Source of the DNA: JAFIEN01 sp051859505
GTDB lineage: Bacteria > Pseudomonadota > Alphaproteobacteria > Rhodobacterales > Rhodobacteraceae
Assembly: GCA_051859505.1 (NCBI GenBank)
Contig: JBHYFN010000081.1
Location: forward strand, 1-8,968
Direction: 5' to 3'
Length of the DNA stretch: 8,968 nt
This document shows positions 1 through 7,493 of the stretch, one piece after another. Under the pieces are notes generated by a model. It searched no databases. It was not told where the DNA came from and was given only the letters and a program-made list of their open reading frames with translations. A program made the translations under genes and the position numbers. Positions within the stretch are counted from its first letter, which is position 1; each line of letters opens with the position of its first letter.

Positions 1-162
<162 letters not shown>

Positions 163-231
163 GGAAACTCTCTTGTCCGGGGTTGGCGCGGCCTTACCGT
201 GCATCCGCAGAAAAAGCCAGCGGGAAAGGGC

Positions 232-888
232 TCAGGTCGCGATATAGCGGTCGCGGCGGTGGTTGAAGGCGATGATGAGGTTGAGAACGACCGCCCCCAG
301 AAGCGACCAGAAGACGACGCTTGCGGGAAACAGCAGCAGGGCCGCGCCGAAGATCACCGCATCGGCCAGAAGCTGCACATAGCCTGCGCGAAAGCCGGTC
401 CTGTCCTGCACGATCAGGGCGAGGATGCCCAGGCCGCCCAGGCTGCCGCCATGGCGAAAGAGTACCAGGAGGCCCACCCCGGTCAGGCAGCCGAAGAGGA
501 CGGCGCCAAGCGCCATGTCGAGCGTTGCGAAGGCGATGCCATGGGGCAGGAGCAGGGTGGCGAGCGAGAGGGCGCTGACGGTGATCAGGGATTTGACGGT
601 GAAGGCGGGGCCGAGGCGGAACCAGGCCAGCAGGTAGAAGGGCAGGTTGATGACGAAGAAGATCACGCCGAAGGGCCAGCCGGTGAGATAGGAGAGGATC
701 ACCGCGATGCCCGCCGTCTGACCGGTGATCAGGCCCAGATGGGTCAGCACGACAAGACCCAGCGCGCAGAAGAAGGTGCCCAGAGCCATGCCCTGGGCGT
801 CTTCCATGAGGCTGTGGCGGATCCCGTCGTTTGGCGGGGGGCCGGTTTGGGGGCCGGGTTGGGGCCCGGGTTGGGGGGTGGGCTTCAT
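232..888 (-). CDS. YitT family integral membrane protein
   Basis: A 218-residue polytopic inner-membrane protein of the YitT (DUF161) family. Members are predicted transporters or membrane proteins with no firmly established substrate. Hydrophobic segments lie at about 34-54, 57-69, 72-90, 99-115, 124-144, 170-188 and 190-208. The motif GLITGQTAGIAVILSY (about 52-67) and the later HGGSLGGLGILALI stretch (about 146-159) are characteristic. There is no C-terminal DUF2179 domain, so it is a short-form member. The first 19 residues are a Pro/Gln/Gly low-complexity tail encoded by a 12-bp tandem repeat. An internal ATG (codon 28, plus 805-807) could be the true start, because neither site has a strong Shine-Dalgarno sequence. 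It lies downstream of leuA on the same strand, separated by 129 bp holding a palindrome and a hairpin, so co-transcription with leuA is uncertain. Confidence 0.85.
   Translation of the reverse strand: MKPTPQPGPQPGPQTGPPPNDGIRHSLMEDAQGMALGTFFCALGLVVLTHLGLITGQTAGIAVILSYLTGWPFGVIFFVINLPFYLLAWFRLGPAFTVKSLITVSALSLATLLLPHGIAFATLDMALGAVLFGCLTGVGLLVLFRHGGSLGGLGILALIVQDRTGFRAGYVQLLADAVIFGAALLLFPASVVFWSLLGAVVLNLIIAFNHRRDRYIAT
842..877. repeat. Three 12-bp tandem repeats encoding a PQPG-type tail
   Basis: Three adjacent 12-bp units (842-853, 854-865, 866-877) differ from one another at one or two positions, with consensus CCGGGTTGGGGG on the plus strand. On the minus strand they lie in frame in the yitT-like gene and encode the tetrapeptides PQPG/PQPG/PQTG near its N-terminus. 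A unit length divisible by three means copy-number change by slippage would lengthen or shorten the tail without shifting the frame. Confidence 0.8.
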
Positions 889-942
889 GCGCGCTCAATA
901 GGGCAGGACGGTTGACCTGTCGAGCGCGGCGGTGCCGCTGGG

Positions 943-970
943 GGGCGGAAATTTGGCCAAATTTCCGCCC
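943..970. other. 28-bp perfect palindrome between leuA and yitT
   Basis: A perfect inverted repeat with no spacer, centred on 956/957. Its AT-rich core AAATTTGGCCAAATTT is flanked by GGGCGGA/TCCGCCC arms. It lies 54 bp upstream of the yitT-like start codon and 47 bp beyond the leuA stop. A protein-binding operator for yitT, or an intergenic repeat, are the likeliest roles. There is no U-tract, so it does not look like an intrinsic terminator on its own. Confidence 0.6.
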
Positions 971-976
971 GCCCGG

Positions 977-1005
977 CCCCACGGCCGGTTCTGCCGGCCG
1001 TGGGG
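977..1005 (-). terminator. GC-rich stem-loop downstream of leuA
   Basis: A 12-bp perfect stem (977-988 with 994-1005) and a 5-nt loop begin 12 nt after the leuA stop codon. On the minus strand the arms read CCCCACGGCCGG and CCGGCCGTGGGG. No T-run follows, so it is an atypical intrinsic terminator or an mRNA 3'-end stabiliser. Its position directly after leuA and the strength of the stem support a 3'-end role. Confidence 0.5.
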
Positions 1006-1017
1006 TTGCGCGGGGCC

Positions 1018-2580
<1,563 letters not shown>

Positions 2581-2589
2581 CTGGGTCAT

Positions 2590-2594
2590 CTCCT
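2590..2594 (-). promoter_or_regulatory. Shine-Dalgarno of leuA
   Basis: The minus strand reads AGGAG immediately followed by ATGACCCAGATG. The spacing is 0 nt to the first ATG and 9 nt to the second, which decides the start at 2580. It is 30 nt beyond the 3' arm of the leader stem-loop, so that structure does not mask it directly. Confidence 0.7.
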
Positions 2595-2624
2595 GGGGGT
2601 CTGGTCCTTGGTCCCGGCGCTGGT

Positions 2625-2664
2625 CACCTCTGAGCGGTCGCGCCGAAAGGCACGCTCAGAGGCG
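2625..2664 (-). terminator. Attenuator stem-loop between leader peptide and leuA
   Basis: The arms 2653-2664 and 2625-2636 form a 12-bp stem with one G-U pair, reading CGCCTCTGAGCG and CGCTCAGAGGTG on the minus strand. Within the 16-nt loop, GTGCC-TTTC-GGCGC can form an alternative inner helix. The 5' arm contains the last codons and the TGA stop of the leader peptide (2656-2658). A ribosome stalled at the Leu run would therefore cover this arm and prevent folding. No U-tract follows, so the element may act as a U-less or factor-assisted terminator. The dyad itself is certain; its attenuator role is inferred from position. Confidence 0.7.
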
Positions 2665-2742
2665 GCTAAGGAGCAGGAGGCCGGGCAGGGCCCGGGTGCT
2701 GATGTCGCGGATCGCGGAGATATGATCGCGGGTCAGGGTCAT
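2656..2742 (-). CDS. Leucine-rich leader peptide of leuA (attenuator leader)
   Basis: A 28-residue open reading frame starting MTLTRDHISAIRD and ending ALPGLLLLSRL, located 75 bp upstream of leuA on the same strand. Seven of 28 residues are leucine, including four in a row at 22-25 (codons CTC CTG CTC CTT) three codons before the final residue. The stop codon lies inside the 5' arm of a strong stem-loop. This arrangement is the classical one for ribosome-mediated attenuation: uncharged tRNA-Leu would stall the ribosome on the Leu run, block the stem-loop and allow leuA transcription. A further 6-bp hairpin (2681-2686 with 2690-2695) within the reading frame could serve as a pause structure. 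No Shine-Dalgarno sequence precedes the ATG, but the predicted promoter would start transcription 0-4 nt upstream, so it is probably translated as a leaderless message. The peptide itself is unlikely to have an enzymatic role. It is too short to be called by routine gene finders. Confidence 0.82.
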   Translation of the reverse strand: MTLTRDHISAIRDISTRALPGLLLLSRL

Positions 2743-2746
2743 GGTG

Positions 2747-2764
2747 GAGGCGGTTATACGCCTC
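2747..2764. promoter_or_regulatory. Dyad centred on the leuA -10 box (possible operator)
   Basis: The inverted repeat GAGGCG-N6-CGCCTC has as its 6-bp spacer exactly the predicted -10 hexamer (TATAAC on the minus strand). The perfect 6-bp arms flanking the promoter core could be the site of a repressor, adding transcriptional control to the attenuator. It may also be chance in GC-rich DNA. Confidence 0.35.
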
Positions 2765-2780
2765 TTTTCGGCGATGGGAA
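2753..2780 (-). promoter_or_regulatory. Predicted sigma70-type promoter of the leuA leader
   Basis: On the minus strand, -35 TTCCCA (2775-2780, 4/6 to consensus) and -10 TATAAC (2753-2758, 5/6) are separated by 16 bp. TATAAC stands out in GC-rich surroundings. The last base of the -10 is 10 nt before the leader ATG, so transcription should begin at about 2742-2746, giving a leaderless or near-leaderless leader peptide. Assigned from sequence alone. Confidence 0.6.
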
Positions 2781-2800
2781 GCGCTTTTTGACCGGCCGGG

Positions 2801-2869
2801 CAGGGGGCTGTCTGCCCCCTCTGGGCCTGCGGCCCATTCACCCCCGAGGATATTTTCGAACAAAAGAAG
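2801..2869 (+). repeat. Hairpin pair plus AT-rich motif between divergent genes
   Basis: The leuA-leader/SDR gap (2743-2953) contains three things in a row: a 7-bp hairpin (2802-2808 with 2814-2820), a 5-bp hairpin (2823-2827 with 2831-2835) and a 31-nt motif (2839-2869) ending GAACAAAAGAAG. The hairpins lie between two divergent transcription units, so they terminate no gene in this window and are better read as a REP-like intergenic element. The 31-nt motif recurs upstream of the amidase gene with 26 of 31 positions identical and in the same orientation relative to the downstream gene. The remaining bases to 2953 are G-rich, with no clear promoter or Shine-Dalgarno sequence for the next gene. 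Confidence 0.6.
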
Positions 2870-2953
2870 CGCAAGGGGTATGGCACGGCTGGAGGTGGGG
2901 CGAGTTGCGGCGGGGGGCTGGCGGAGGGGCGGGCGGGCGCTAGCTGGCGCGGG

Positions 2954-3616
2954 ATGGAACGGGCATTGATCATCGGGGCTTCGGGCGGGATCGGGGCGGC
3001 GGTCGGGGCGGCGCTTCTGGCGCGCGGGGGGGCTGTCAAGGGGGTGTCGCGGGCGGAGGGGTTGGATCTGGGGGATCCGGCCTCGGTTTCGCGGGTGCTG
3101 GGCGGGGTCGAGGGGCCGTTCGATCTGGTGCTGGTGGCGACGGGGATCCTTGCGCCCCGGGGCCGCGCGCCGGAGAAGGCGCTGGCCGCGATCGAGGCTG
3201 TGGCGATGGCCGAGGTGATGGCGGTCAATGCGATCGGGCCTGCGCTGGTGTTGCAGCATGCGGCCCGGCTCTTGCCGCGGGAGGGGCGGTCGGTGGTGGC
3301 GGTCCTGTCTGCGCGGGTGGGGTCGATCGGGGACAACCGGATCGGGGGCTGGCATTCCTATCGGGCCTCGAAGGCGGCGCTGAACCAGATCGTCCGGGGG
3401 GCCTCGATCGAACTGGGCCGCACGCATCGGCAGGCGATCTGCGTGGCGCTGCATCCGGGGACGGTGGCCACGCCCTTTACCGCCGCCTATGCCGGGCGGC
3501 ATCCGACGATGCCGGCCGGGGAGGCCGCGGCGCGGCTCTTGCGGGTGATCGACGGGTTGACGCCTGCCGAGACCGGCGGGTTTTTCGATCACAGGGGCGA
3601 GGGGGTGCCATGGTGA
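2954..3616 (+). CDS. Short-chain dehydrogenase/reductase (C-factor-like SDR)
   Basis: A 220-residue single-domain NAD(P)-dependent oxidoreductase of the classical SDR fold. The Rossmann dinucleotide motif is GASGGIG (residues 8-14). A VATG stretch (61-64) replaces the usual NNAG. Asn92 fits the catalytic Asn, and the active site includes Ser119 or Ser124, Tyr136 and Lys140 in SYRASKAALN. The LSARVGSIGDNRIGGWHSYRAS-type segment (119-139) resembles the CsgA/C-factor group of SDRs. The substrate cannot be deduced. No good Shine-Dalgarno sequence precedes the ATG, but the N-terminus starts right at the first beta strand as expected. The stop codon overlaps the next gene by 7 bp (ATGGTGA), so the two are probably translationally coupled and the SDR may act alongside the photolyase. 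Confidence 0.9.
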   Translation: MERALIIGASGGIGAAVGAALLARGGAVKGVSRAEGLDLGDPASVSRVLGGVEGPFDLVLVATGILAPRGRAPEKALAAIEAVAMAEVMAVNAIGPALVLQHAARLLPREGRSVVAVLSARVGSIGDNRIGGWHSYRASKAALNQIVRGASIELGRTHRQAICVALHPGTVATPFTAAYAGRHPTMPAGEAAARLLRVIDGLTPAETGGFFDHRGEGVPW

Positions 3617-5136
3617 GGCTGGTGCTTGTTCTGGGCGATCAGCTGAGCGAGGGGCTCTCGGCCCTCGCCGAGGCGGATCCGGCGCGGGATATTGTCGTGA
3701 TGGCCGAGGTCATGGGCGAGGCGGCCAATGTGCCGCATCATCCCAAGAAGATCGCCTTCACCTTTGCCGCGATGCGCAAATTCGCCGCCCGGCTGCGCGC
3801 GGCGGGCTGGCGGGTGGCCTATACGCGGCTGGACGATCCCGACAACAGCCAGTCGATCGGGGGCGAGCTTCTGCGCCGGGCGGCGGAATTCGGGGCGGGC
3901 GAGGTGATCGCGACCGAGCCGGGGGACTGGCGGCTGATCGCGGCGCTTGGGGATCTGCCGGTTCCGGTGCGCCAGCGTCCCGACCGGCGTTTCATCGCCA
4001 GCCATGCCGATTTCGAGGCCTGGGCCGCGGGGCGCAAGCAGTTGCGGATGGAGTATTTCTACCGCGAGATGCGCCGCAAGACCGGCCTTCTGATGGAGGG
4101 GGAGGGACCGGCGGGCGGGCAGTGGAATTATGACCACGAGAATCGCAAGCCGCCTCCGGGCGGGATCGGCTTTGCCGGCCCGCTGCGGTTCGCCCCCGAT
4201 GCGGAGGTCGAGGAGGTGCTGGATCTGGTCGAGCGCCGCTTCGGGCAGCATTTCGGCAGGCTGCGCCCCTTCTGGTTCGCCACCGACCGCAAGCAGGCGC
4301 TGGCGCAGCTGGAGCACTGGCTGAAGGGCGGCCTGCCGCTTTTCGGCGATTATCAGGATGCGATGCTGGAGGGAGACGGGTTCCTCTATCACTCGCTGAT
4401 CAGCTTCTACATCAATGCCGGCCTCCTTGATCCGCTCGAGGTTTGTCGCGCGGTCGAGGCGGAATGGCGCGCGGGGCGGGCGCCGCTGAATGCCGCCGAG
4501 GGCTATATCCGGCAGATCATCGGCTGGCGGGAGTTCATCCGGGGGATCTATTTCCACGCCGGCCCCGACTATACTCGGCGCAATGCGCTGGGGCATACCC
4601 GCGCGCTGCCGCCCCTCTACTGGGGGGCGCCCACGGCGATGAATTGCTTGGCGCGCGCCGTCGGTCAGACGGCCGACGAGGCCTATGCCCATCACATCCA
4701 GCGGCTGATGGTGACGGGGAATTTCGCGCTTCTGGCCGGGATCGACCCCTATCAGGTCCATGAATGGTATCTGGCCGTCTATGCCGATGCCCATGAATGG
4801 GTCGAGGCGCCCAATGTGATCGGGATGAGCCAGTTTGCCGATGGCGGGCTGGTGGGGTCGAAGCCCTATGTCTCGTCCGGGGCCTATATCGACAGGATGA
4901 GCGATTATTGCCGGGGCTGTGCCTACAGGGTGAAGGTCAGGACGGGCGCGGGGGCCTGTCCGTTCAACCTGCTGTACTGGGATTTCATCGCCCGCCATGC
5001 CGAGAGGTTCCGCGCCAATCCGCGCATGGGGCAGATCGTGCGCTCATGGGACAGGATGGAGGAGGGGCGCAAGGCCACCATCCGGGCCGAGGCGGCGGCG
5101 TTCCTGCAGCGGCTTGACGCGGGCGAGGCGGTCTGA
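3610..5136 (+). CDS. cryB: Iron-sulfur bacterial cryptochrome/(6-4) photolyase (CryB/PhrB type)
   Basis: A flavoprotein of the FeS-BCP/CryPro branch of the photolyase-cryptochrome family. Characterised relatives are Agrobacterium PhrB, a (6-4) photolyase, and Rhodobacter sphaeroides CryB, which affects photosynthesis gene expression. They carry FAD, a 6,7-dimethyl-8-ribityllumazine antenna and a [4Fe-4S] cluster. The protein has 508 residues, the normal length. An N-terminal antenna-binding alpha/beta domain (from LVLVLGDQL, about 4-12) precedes an all-helical FAD domain with IIGWREFIRGIY (303-314) and HHIQRLMVTGNFALL (361-375, including the conserved His pair). The four cluster ligands are visible as Cys346, Cys434, Cys437 and Cys450 (CRGC and GACPFN). 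GAGGGGG at 3599-3605 can serve as the ribosome binding site, and the start overlaps the SDR stop. Whether it mainly repairs DNA or signals cannot be told from sequence. Confidence 0.94.
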   Translation: MVRLVLVLGDQLSEGLSALAEADPARDIVVMAEVMGEAANVPHHPKKIAFTFAAMRKFAARLRAAGWRVAYTRLDDPDNSQSIGGELLRRAAEFGAGEVIATEPGDWRLIAALGDLPVPVRQRPDRRFIASHADFEAWAAGRKQLRMEYFYREMRRKTGLLMEGEGPAGGQWNYDHENRKPPPGGIGFAGPLRFAPDAEVEEVLDLVERRFGQHFGRLRPFWFATDRKQALAQLEHWLKGGLPLFGDYQDAMLEGDGFLYHSLISFYINAGLLDPLEVCRAVEAEWRAGRAPLNAAEGYIRQIIGWREFIRGIYFHAGPDYTRRNALGHTRALPPLYWGAPTAMNCLARAVGQTADEAYAHHIQRLMVTGNFALLAGIDPYQVHEWYLAVYADAHEWVEAPNVIGMSQFADGGLVGSKPYVSSGAYIDRMSDYCRGCAYRVKVRTGAGACPFNLLYWDFIARHAERFRANPRMGQIVRSWDRMEEGRKATIRAEAAAFLQRLDAGEAV

Positions 5137-5163
5137 CGGGGCTTTCCGCGGGGTGCGTCAGGC
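5131..5163. terminator. Short dyad spanning the convergent stop codons
   Basis: CTGACG (5133-5138) pairs with CGTCAG (5156-5161) across a 17-nt loop and can be extended by a G-U and a G-C pair (reading the plus strand). The TGA of the photolyase gene and the TGA of the opposing gene each lie in one arm. Only 21 bp separate the two stops. The stem is weak and lacks a U-tract, so a shared bidirectional terminator is possible but unproven. Confidence 0.25.
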
Positions 5164-6354
5164 GCGGTTGGCGGCGAAGGCCTCGACCGCCCGCCTGGCC
5201 CAGGCCAGCCGGGCCGGGGGCACCAGCCCGAGATTGTAGAAATTGAGCGCATCGGCCCCGCCCATCGCCGCCCCGGCGGCGCGGGCGGCCTGATCCTCGG
5301 GGCCGGACACCTCGGGGTGGAACATCTGGAACCCGGCGATCAGGCGCTTGTCCGGCCCGATCACCGCGCGCATGGCGCCGATTTGGGCCGCCACCTCGGC
5401 GGCGGGCGTCGTATAGGCGCAGTACAACAGCCCGTCGCAGGCCCTGGCGCAGGCCGCCGGATCGACCCCGCCGCGCCAGCTTCCGGCGAAGTCGATCACC
5501 AGCACCTCGGTCCCGGGGGGGGCGGCCTCGCGGGCCTCGGCGACAAGGCTGGTGACAGGCTCGCTCCGCCAGCGCAGGAAGGCGGCGAGTTCGGTCAGGT
5601 CGTCGAAAGCGGCGATCCCGCGGGCGGGGAAATCGGGGAATTGCGGCTCGGGAAGCGCGCGCTCGAACGCGGCAAGAAGGAGGTCGGCCACCGTCCTGCG
5701 GGCGGCCTCGAAGGGCAGGCCCGCCGCCTCGGCCCGGGCGCGGCAATGGTCGCAAAAGCACAGCGACAGCAGGAGATCCTCTTCCTCGAGCAGGCCAAGG
5801 CCGTCCTTCTCATGGTGGTAGCCATGCGAAAAGCCCATGAAATCGGGGCTTTCAAGCTCGATCCGGTCGGGCGAAAGTGCTGCACCGATATCCGCGACAA
5901 GGCGGCGGACATAGTCGCGCGCCGCTGGGGACGAGGGGCAGAGGCCATAGAATTGCGGATCGCCCAGCGCCGTGCGCACCACATGCGCAGGATGGGCCAT
6001 GCCAAGGCGGGTGTTGTGCAGACAGACCGTCCAGCACGACAGCGCAAGCCCGCCCTCCGCCCGCGCCCGGGCAAGGTCATGGGCCACCGCGCCATCCTGC
6101 AGCACACTGTCGGCCATCAGCGGCCGGATCCCGGCCCCGTCCCAGAGCGCGGGGTCGGGGCGGTAATAGATCGTGCCGTCCTGCGGATAATGGATCCGCC
6201 GCCGCGGATTGCCCGGCTGCAGGAACCGCCCGGCATGGTAAGAGGTCGCAAGGCTCACCATCCCCGCCCCGGTGGCGCGGATGCGGGCCTCGGCCTCCTC
6301 CTGCCCCAGATCGGCGATGTCCCAGGGGTAGGCCCAGAGCGAATGCAGGCTCAT
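5158..6354 (-). CDS. Uncharacterised protein with CxCxxC motif, possibly TIM-barrel glycosidase-like
   Basis: A 398-residue soluble protein with no signal peptide or membrane segment, not confidently recognised. It opens SLHSLWAYPWDIADLG and contains HYPQDGTIYYRPDPALW (about 55-71), an acidic stretch RIELESPDFMGFSHGYHHE (164-182), the cysteine cluster CFCDHC (199-204), VLVIDFAGSW (284-293) and GFQMFHPEVSG (341-351). Alternating beta-strand-like segments and helices, plus a CxCxxC insert after a conserved acidic and His-rich loop, resemble bacterial glycoside-hydrolase-like TIM-barrel proteins. That is an inference, not a family assignment. The cysteines could bind a metal. Its ATG overlaps the stop of the upstream amidohydrolase gene (ATGA), and GGAGGGG lies 5 nt upstream of the start. 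It is the last gene of the three-gene operon, so it probably acts on the same substrate class as the two hydrolases. Confidence 0.85.
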   Translation of the reverse strand: MSLHSLWAYPWDIADLGQEEAEARIRATGAGMVSLATSYHAGRFLQPGNPRRRIHYPQDGTIYYRPDPALWDGAGIRPLMADSVLQDGAVAHDLARARAEGGLALSCWTVCLHNTRLGMAHPAHVVRTALGDPQFYGLCPSSPAARDYVRRLVADIGAALSPDRIELESPDFMGFSHGYHHEKDGLGLLEEEDLLLSLCFCDHCRARAEAAGLPFEAARRTVADLLLAAFERALPEPQFPDFPARGIAAFDDLTELAAFLRWRSEPVTSLVAEAREAAPPGTEVLVIDFAGSWRGGVDPAACARACDGLLYCAYTTPAAEVAAQIGAMRAVIGPDKRLIAGFQMFHPEVSGPEDQAARAAGAAMGGADALNFYNLGLVPPARLAWARRAVEAFAANRA

Positions 6355-7493
6355 CCGCGCCCCTCCGCCTCGATCCAGCGCCCCGCGCGGACGATCCCCC
6401 GAACGACGATCCGCCGGTCATGGGTCACCACCTCGCCCAGAACGTCCTCCAGCGCCACCGCCCCGTCCTCGAGTGCCAGCACCGTCGCATCGCCCGCCGC
6501 CCCCGGTGTCAGCCGGCCAAGATCATCCCGCCCCAGCGCCCTGGCCGGGGCAAGGGTCGCGGCGCGGATCACCTCGGCCAGCGGCATGCCGAGGGCGAGG
6601 AACTTGGTCATCGTCATCGGCAGGTCATAGGCCGGCCCGTCGATGCACATCGCATGCACATCGGACGAGATCGTATCGGGCCAGAACCCCGCCGCCGCCG
6701 CCGCCCGCGCCGTCTCCCAGCCGAAGGATCCCATGCCGTGACCCACATCGAACAGAACGCCCCGTGCGCGGGCCGCCGTTACCGCCGCGCGCAGCTCTCC
6801 GTCGCGGGTGACGGGGGCGTTGGGAAAGGGGCGCAGGCAATGGGTCAGGATATCGCCGGGGCGCAGGCGGGCCACCACATCGGCATAGGTCGGGGGCGGC
6901 TCGTCGATATGGACCATCAGCGGCAGCCCGGTCCGGTCGGCGACATCCAGCGCCACATCCAGCGGCTGGATCCCCGACGGCCCCGAGGCATGCCGCCCGA
7001 CCCGGACCTTGATCCCCGCAATGGCGCCGGGATTGGCGCGGGCCACATCGGCCGCCTCGCGCGCGGCCATCAGGCGCATGTCATGGCTCTCGCCCACCAT
7101 GATCGTGGGCGAAAAGGCGAAGATCCCGGCGAAGGACACATGCAGAAGCGCCAGCACCCGCGCCTCGGCCCGGGCGATCACATGATCCCGGAAGCCCGCG
7201 AAATTGCCCGGCCCGGCGCTGCCGGTATCGACCAGCGTGGTCGCCCCCGAAAGCCGCATGTAGCGGTCGGGATCCACCCCCAGCGAGGTGCCGCCGACAT
7301 AGACATGGGTATGCAGGTCGATCAGCCCCGGCACCACGATCAGGCCCGAGACATCGCGCCGCGCGGCCCCCTCCGGCGCCTGCCCGGCGATCCTGCCGTC
7401 CGCGAAGGCCACATCCGCCGGCCCGTCGCGGCCGCTCTCCGGGTCGATCACATGCCCGCCGCTCAGCACCAGCCCGGCCACGGCGCTCACCAC
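6351..7493 (-). CDS. Amidohydrolase/deacetylase family metallohydrolase (COG3964 type)
   Basis: A 380-residue cytoplasmic metal-dependent hydrolase of the amidohydrolase superfamily, often mislabelled dihydroorotase. The binuclear metal site is complete: His61 and His63 (LHTH), a Lys162 that would be carbamylated (IKVR), His195 (VHID), His218 (THC) and Asp278 (SSDVH). A small beta-sandwich is formed by both termini (about 1-55 and 330-380; APARALGRDDLGRLTPG precedes the C-terminal part). Characterised members of COG3964 hydrolyse alpha-acetyl carboxylates such as acetyl-(R)-mandelate; the substrate here is unknown. Translation starts at GTG (7491-7493, or the next codon, also GTG) inside the end of the amidase gene with a 7-bp overlap (GTGGTGA). 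The Shine-Dalgarno sequence is weak, so coupling to amidase translation is likely. Its stop overlaps the next gene by 4 bp. Confidence 0.9.
   Translation of the reverse strand: MVSAVAGLVLSGGHVIDPESGRDGPADVAFADGRIAGQAPEGAARRDVSGLIVVPGLIDLHTHVYVGGTSLGVDPDRYMRLSGATTLVDTGSAGPGNFAGFRDHVIARAEARVLALLHVSFAGIFAFSPTIMVGESHDMRLMAAREAADVARANPGAIAGIKVRVGRHASGPSGIQPLDVALDVADRTGLPLMVHIDEPPPTYADVVARLRPGDILTHCLRPFPNAPVTRDGELRAAVTAARARGVLFDVGHGMGSFGWETARAAAAAGFWPDTISSDVHAMCIDGPAYDLPMTMTKFLALGMPLAEVIRAATLAPARALGRDDLGRLTPGAAGDATVLALEDGAVALEDVLGEVVTHDRRIVVRGIVRAGRWIEAEGRG

Noticed and set aside
2880..2969. 29-codon plus-strand frame with AAGGGG before its ATG, overlapping the SDR start out of frame
   Set aside because: The peptide is G/R/A-rich with no recognisable feature, and any short ATG in this G-rich stretch would look similar. 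A regulatory upstream frame cannot be excluded but has no positive support.
2656..3336. Minus-strand 226-codon frame that includes the leuA leader peptide at its end
   Set aside because: It runs antisense through the SDR gene with low-complexity composition. Only the last 28 codons, downstream of the predicted promoter, are supported as a real peptide.
3589..4998. 469-codon open frame antisense to the photolyase gene
   Set aside because: The composition is Arg/Pro/His/Gly-rich low complexity with no recognisable motif. The plus strand has a complete photolyase with all cofactor ligands. Long antisense frames are expected at this GC content.
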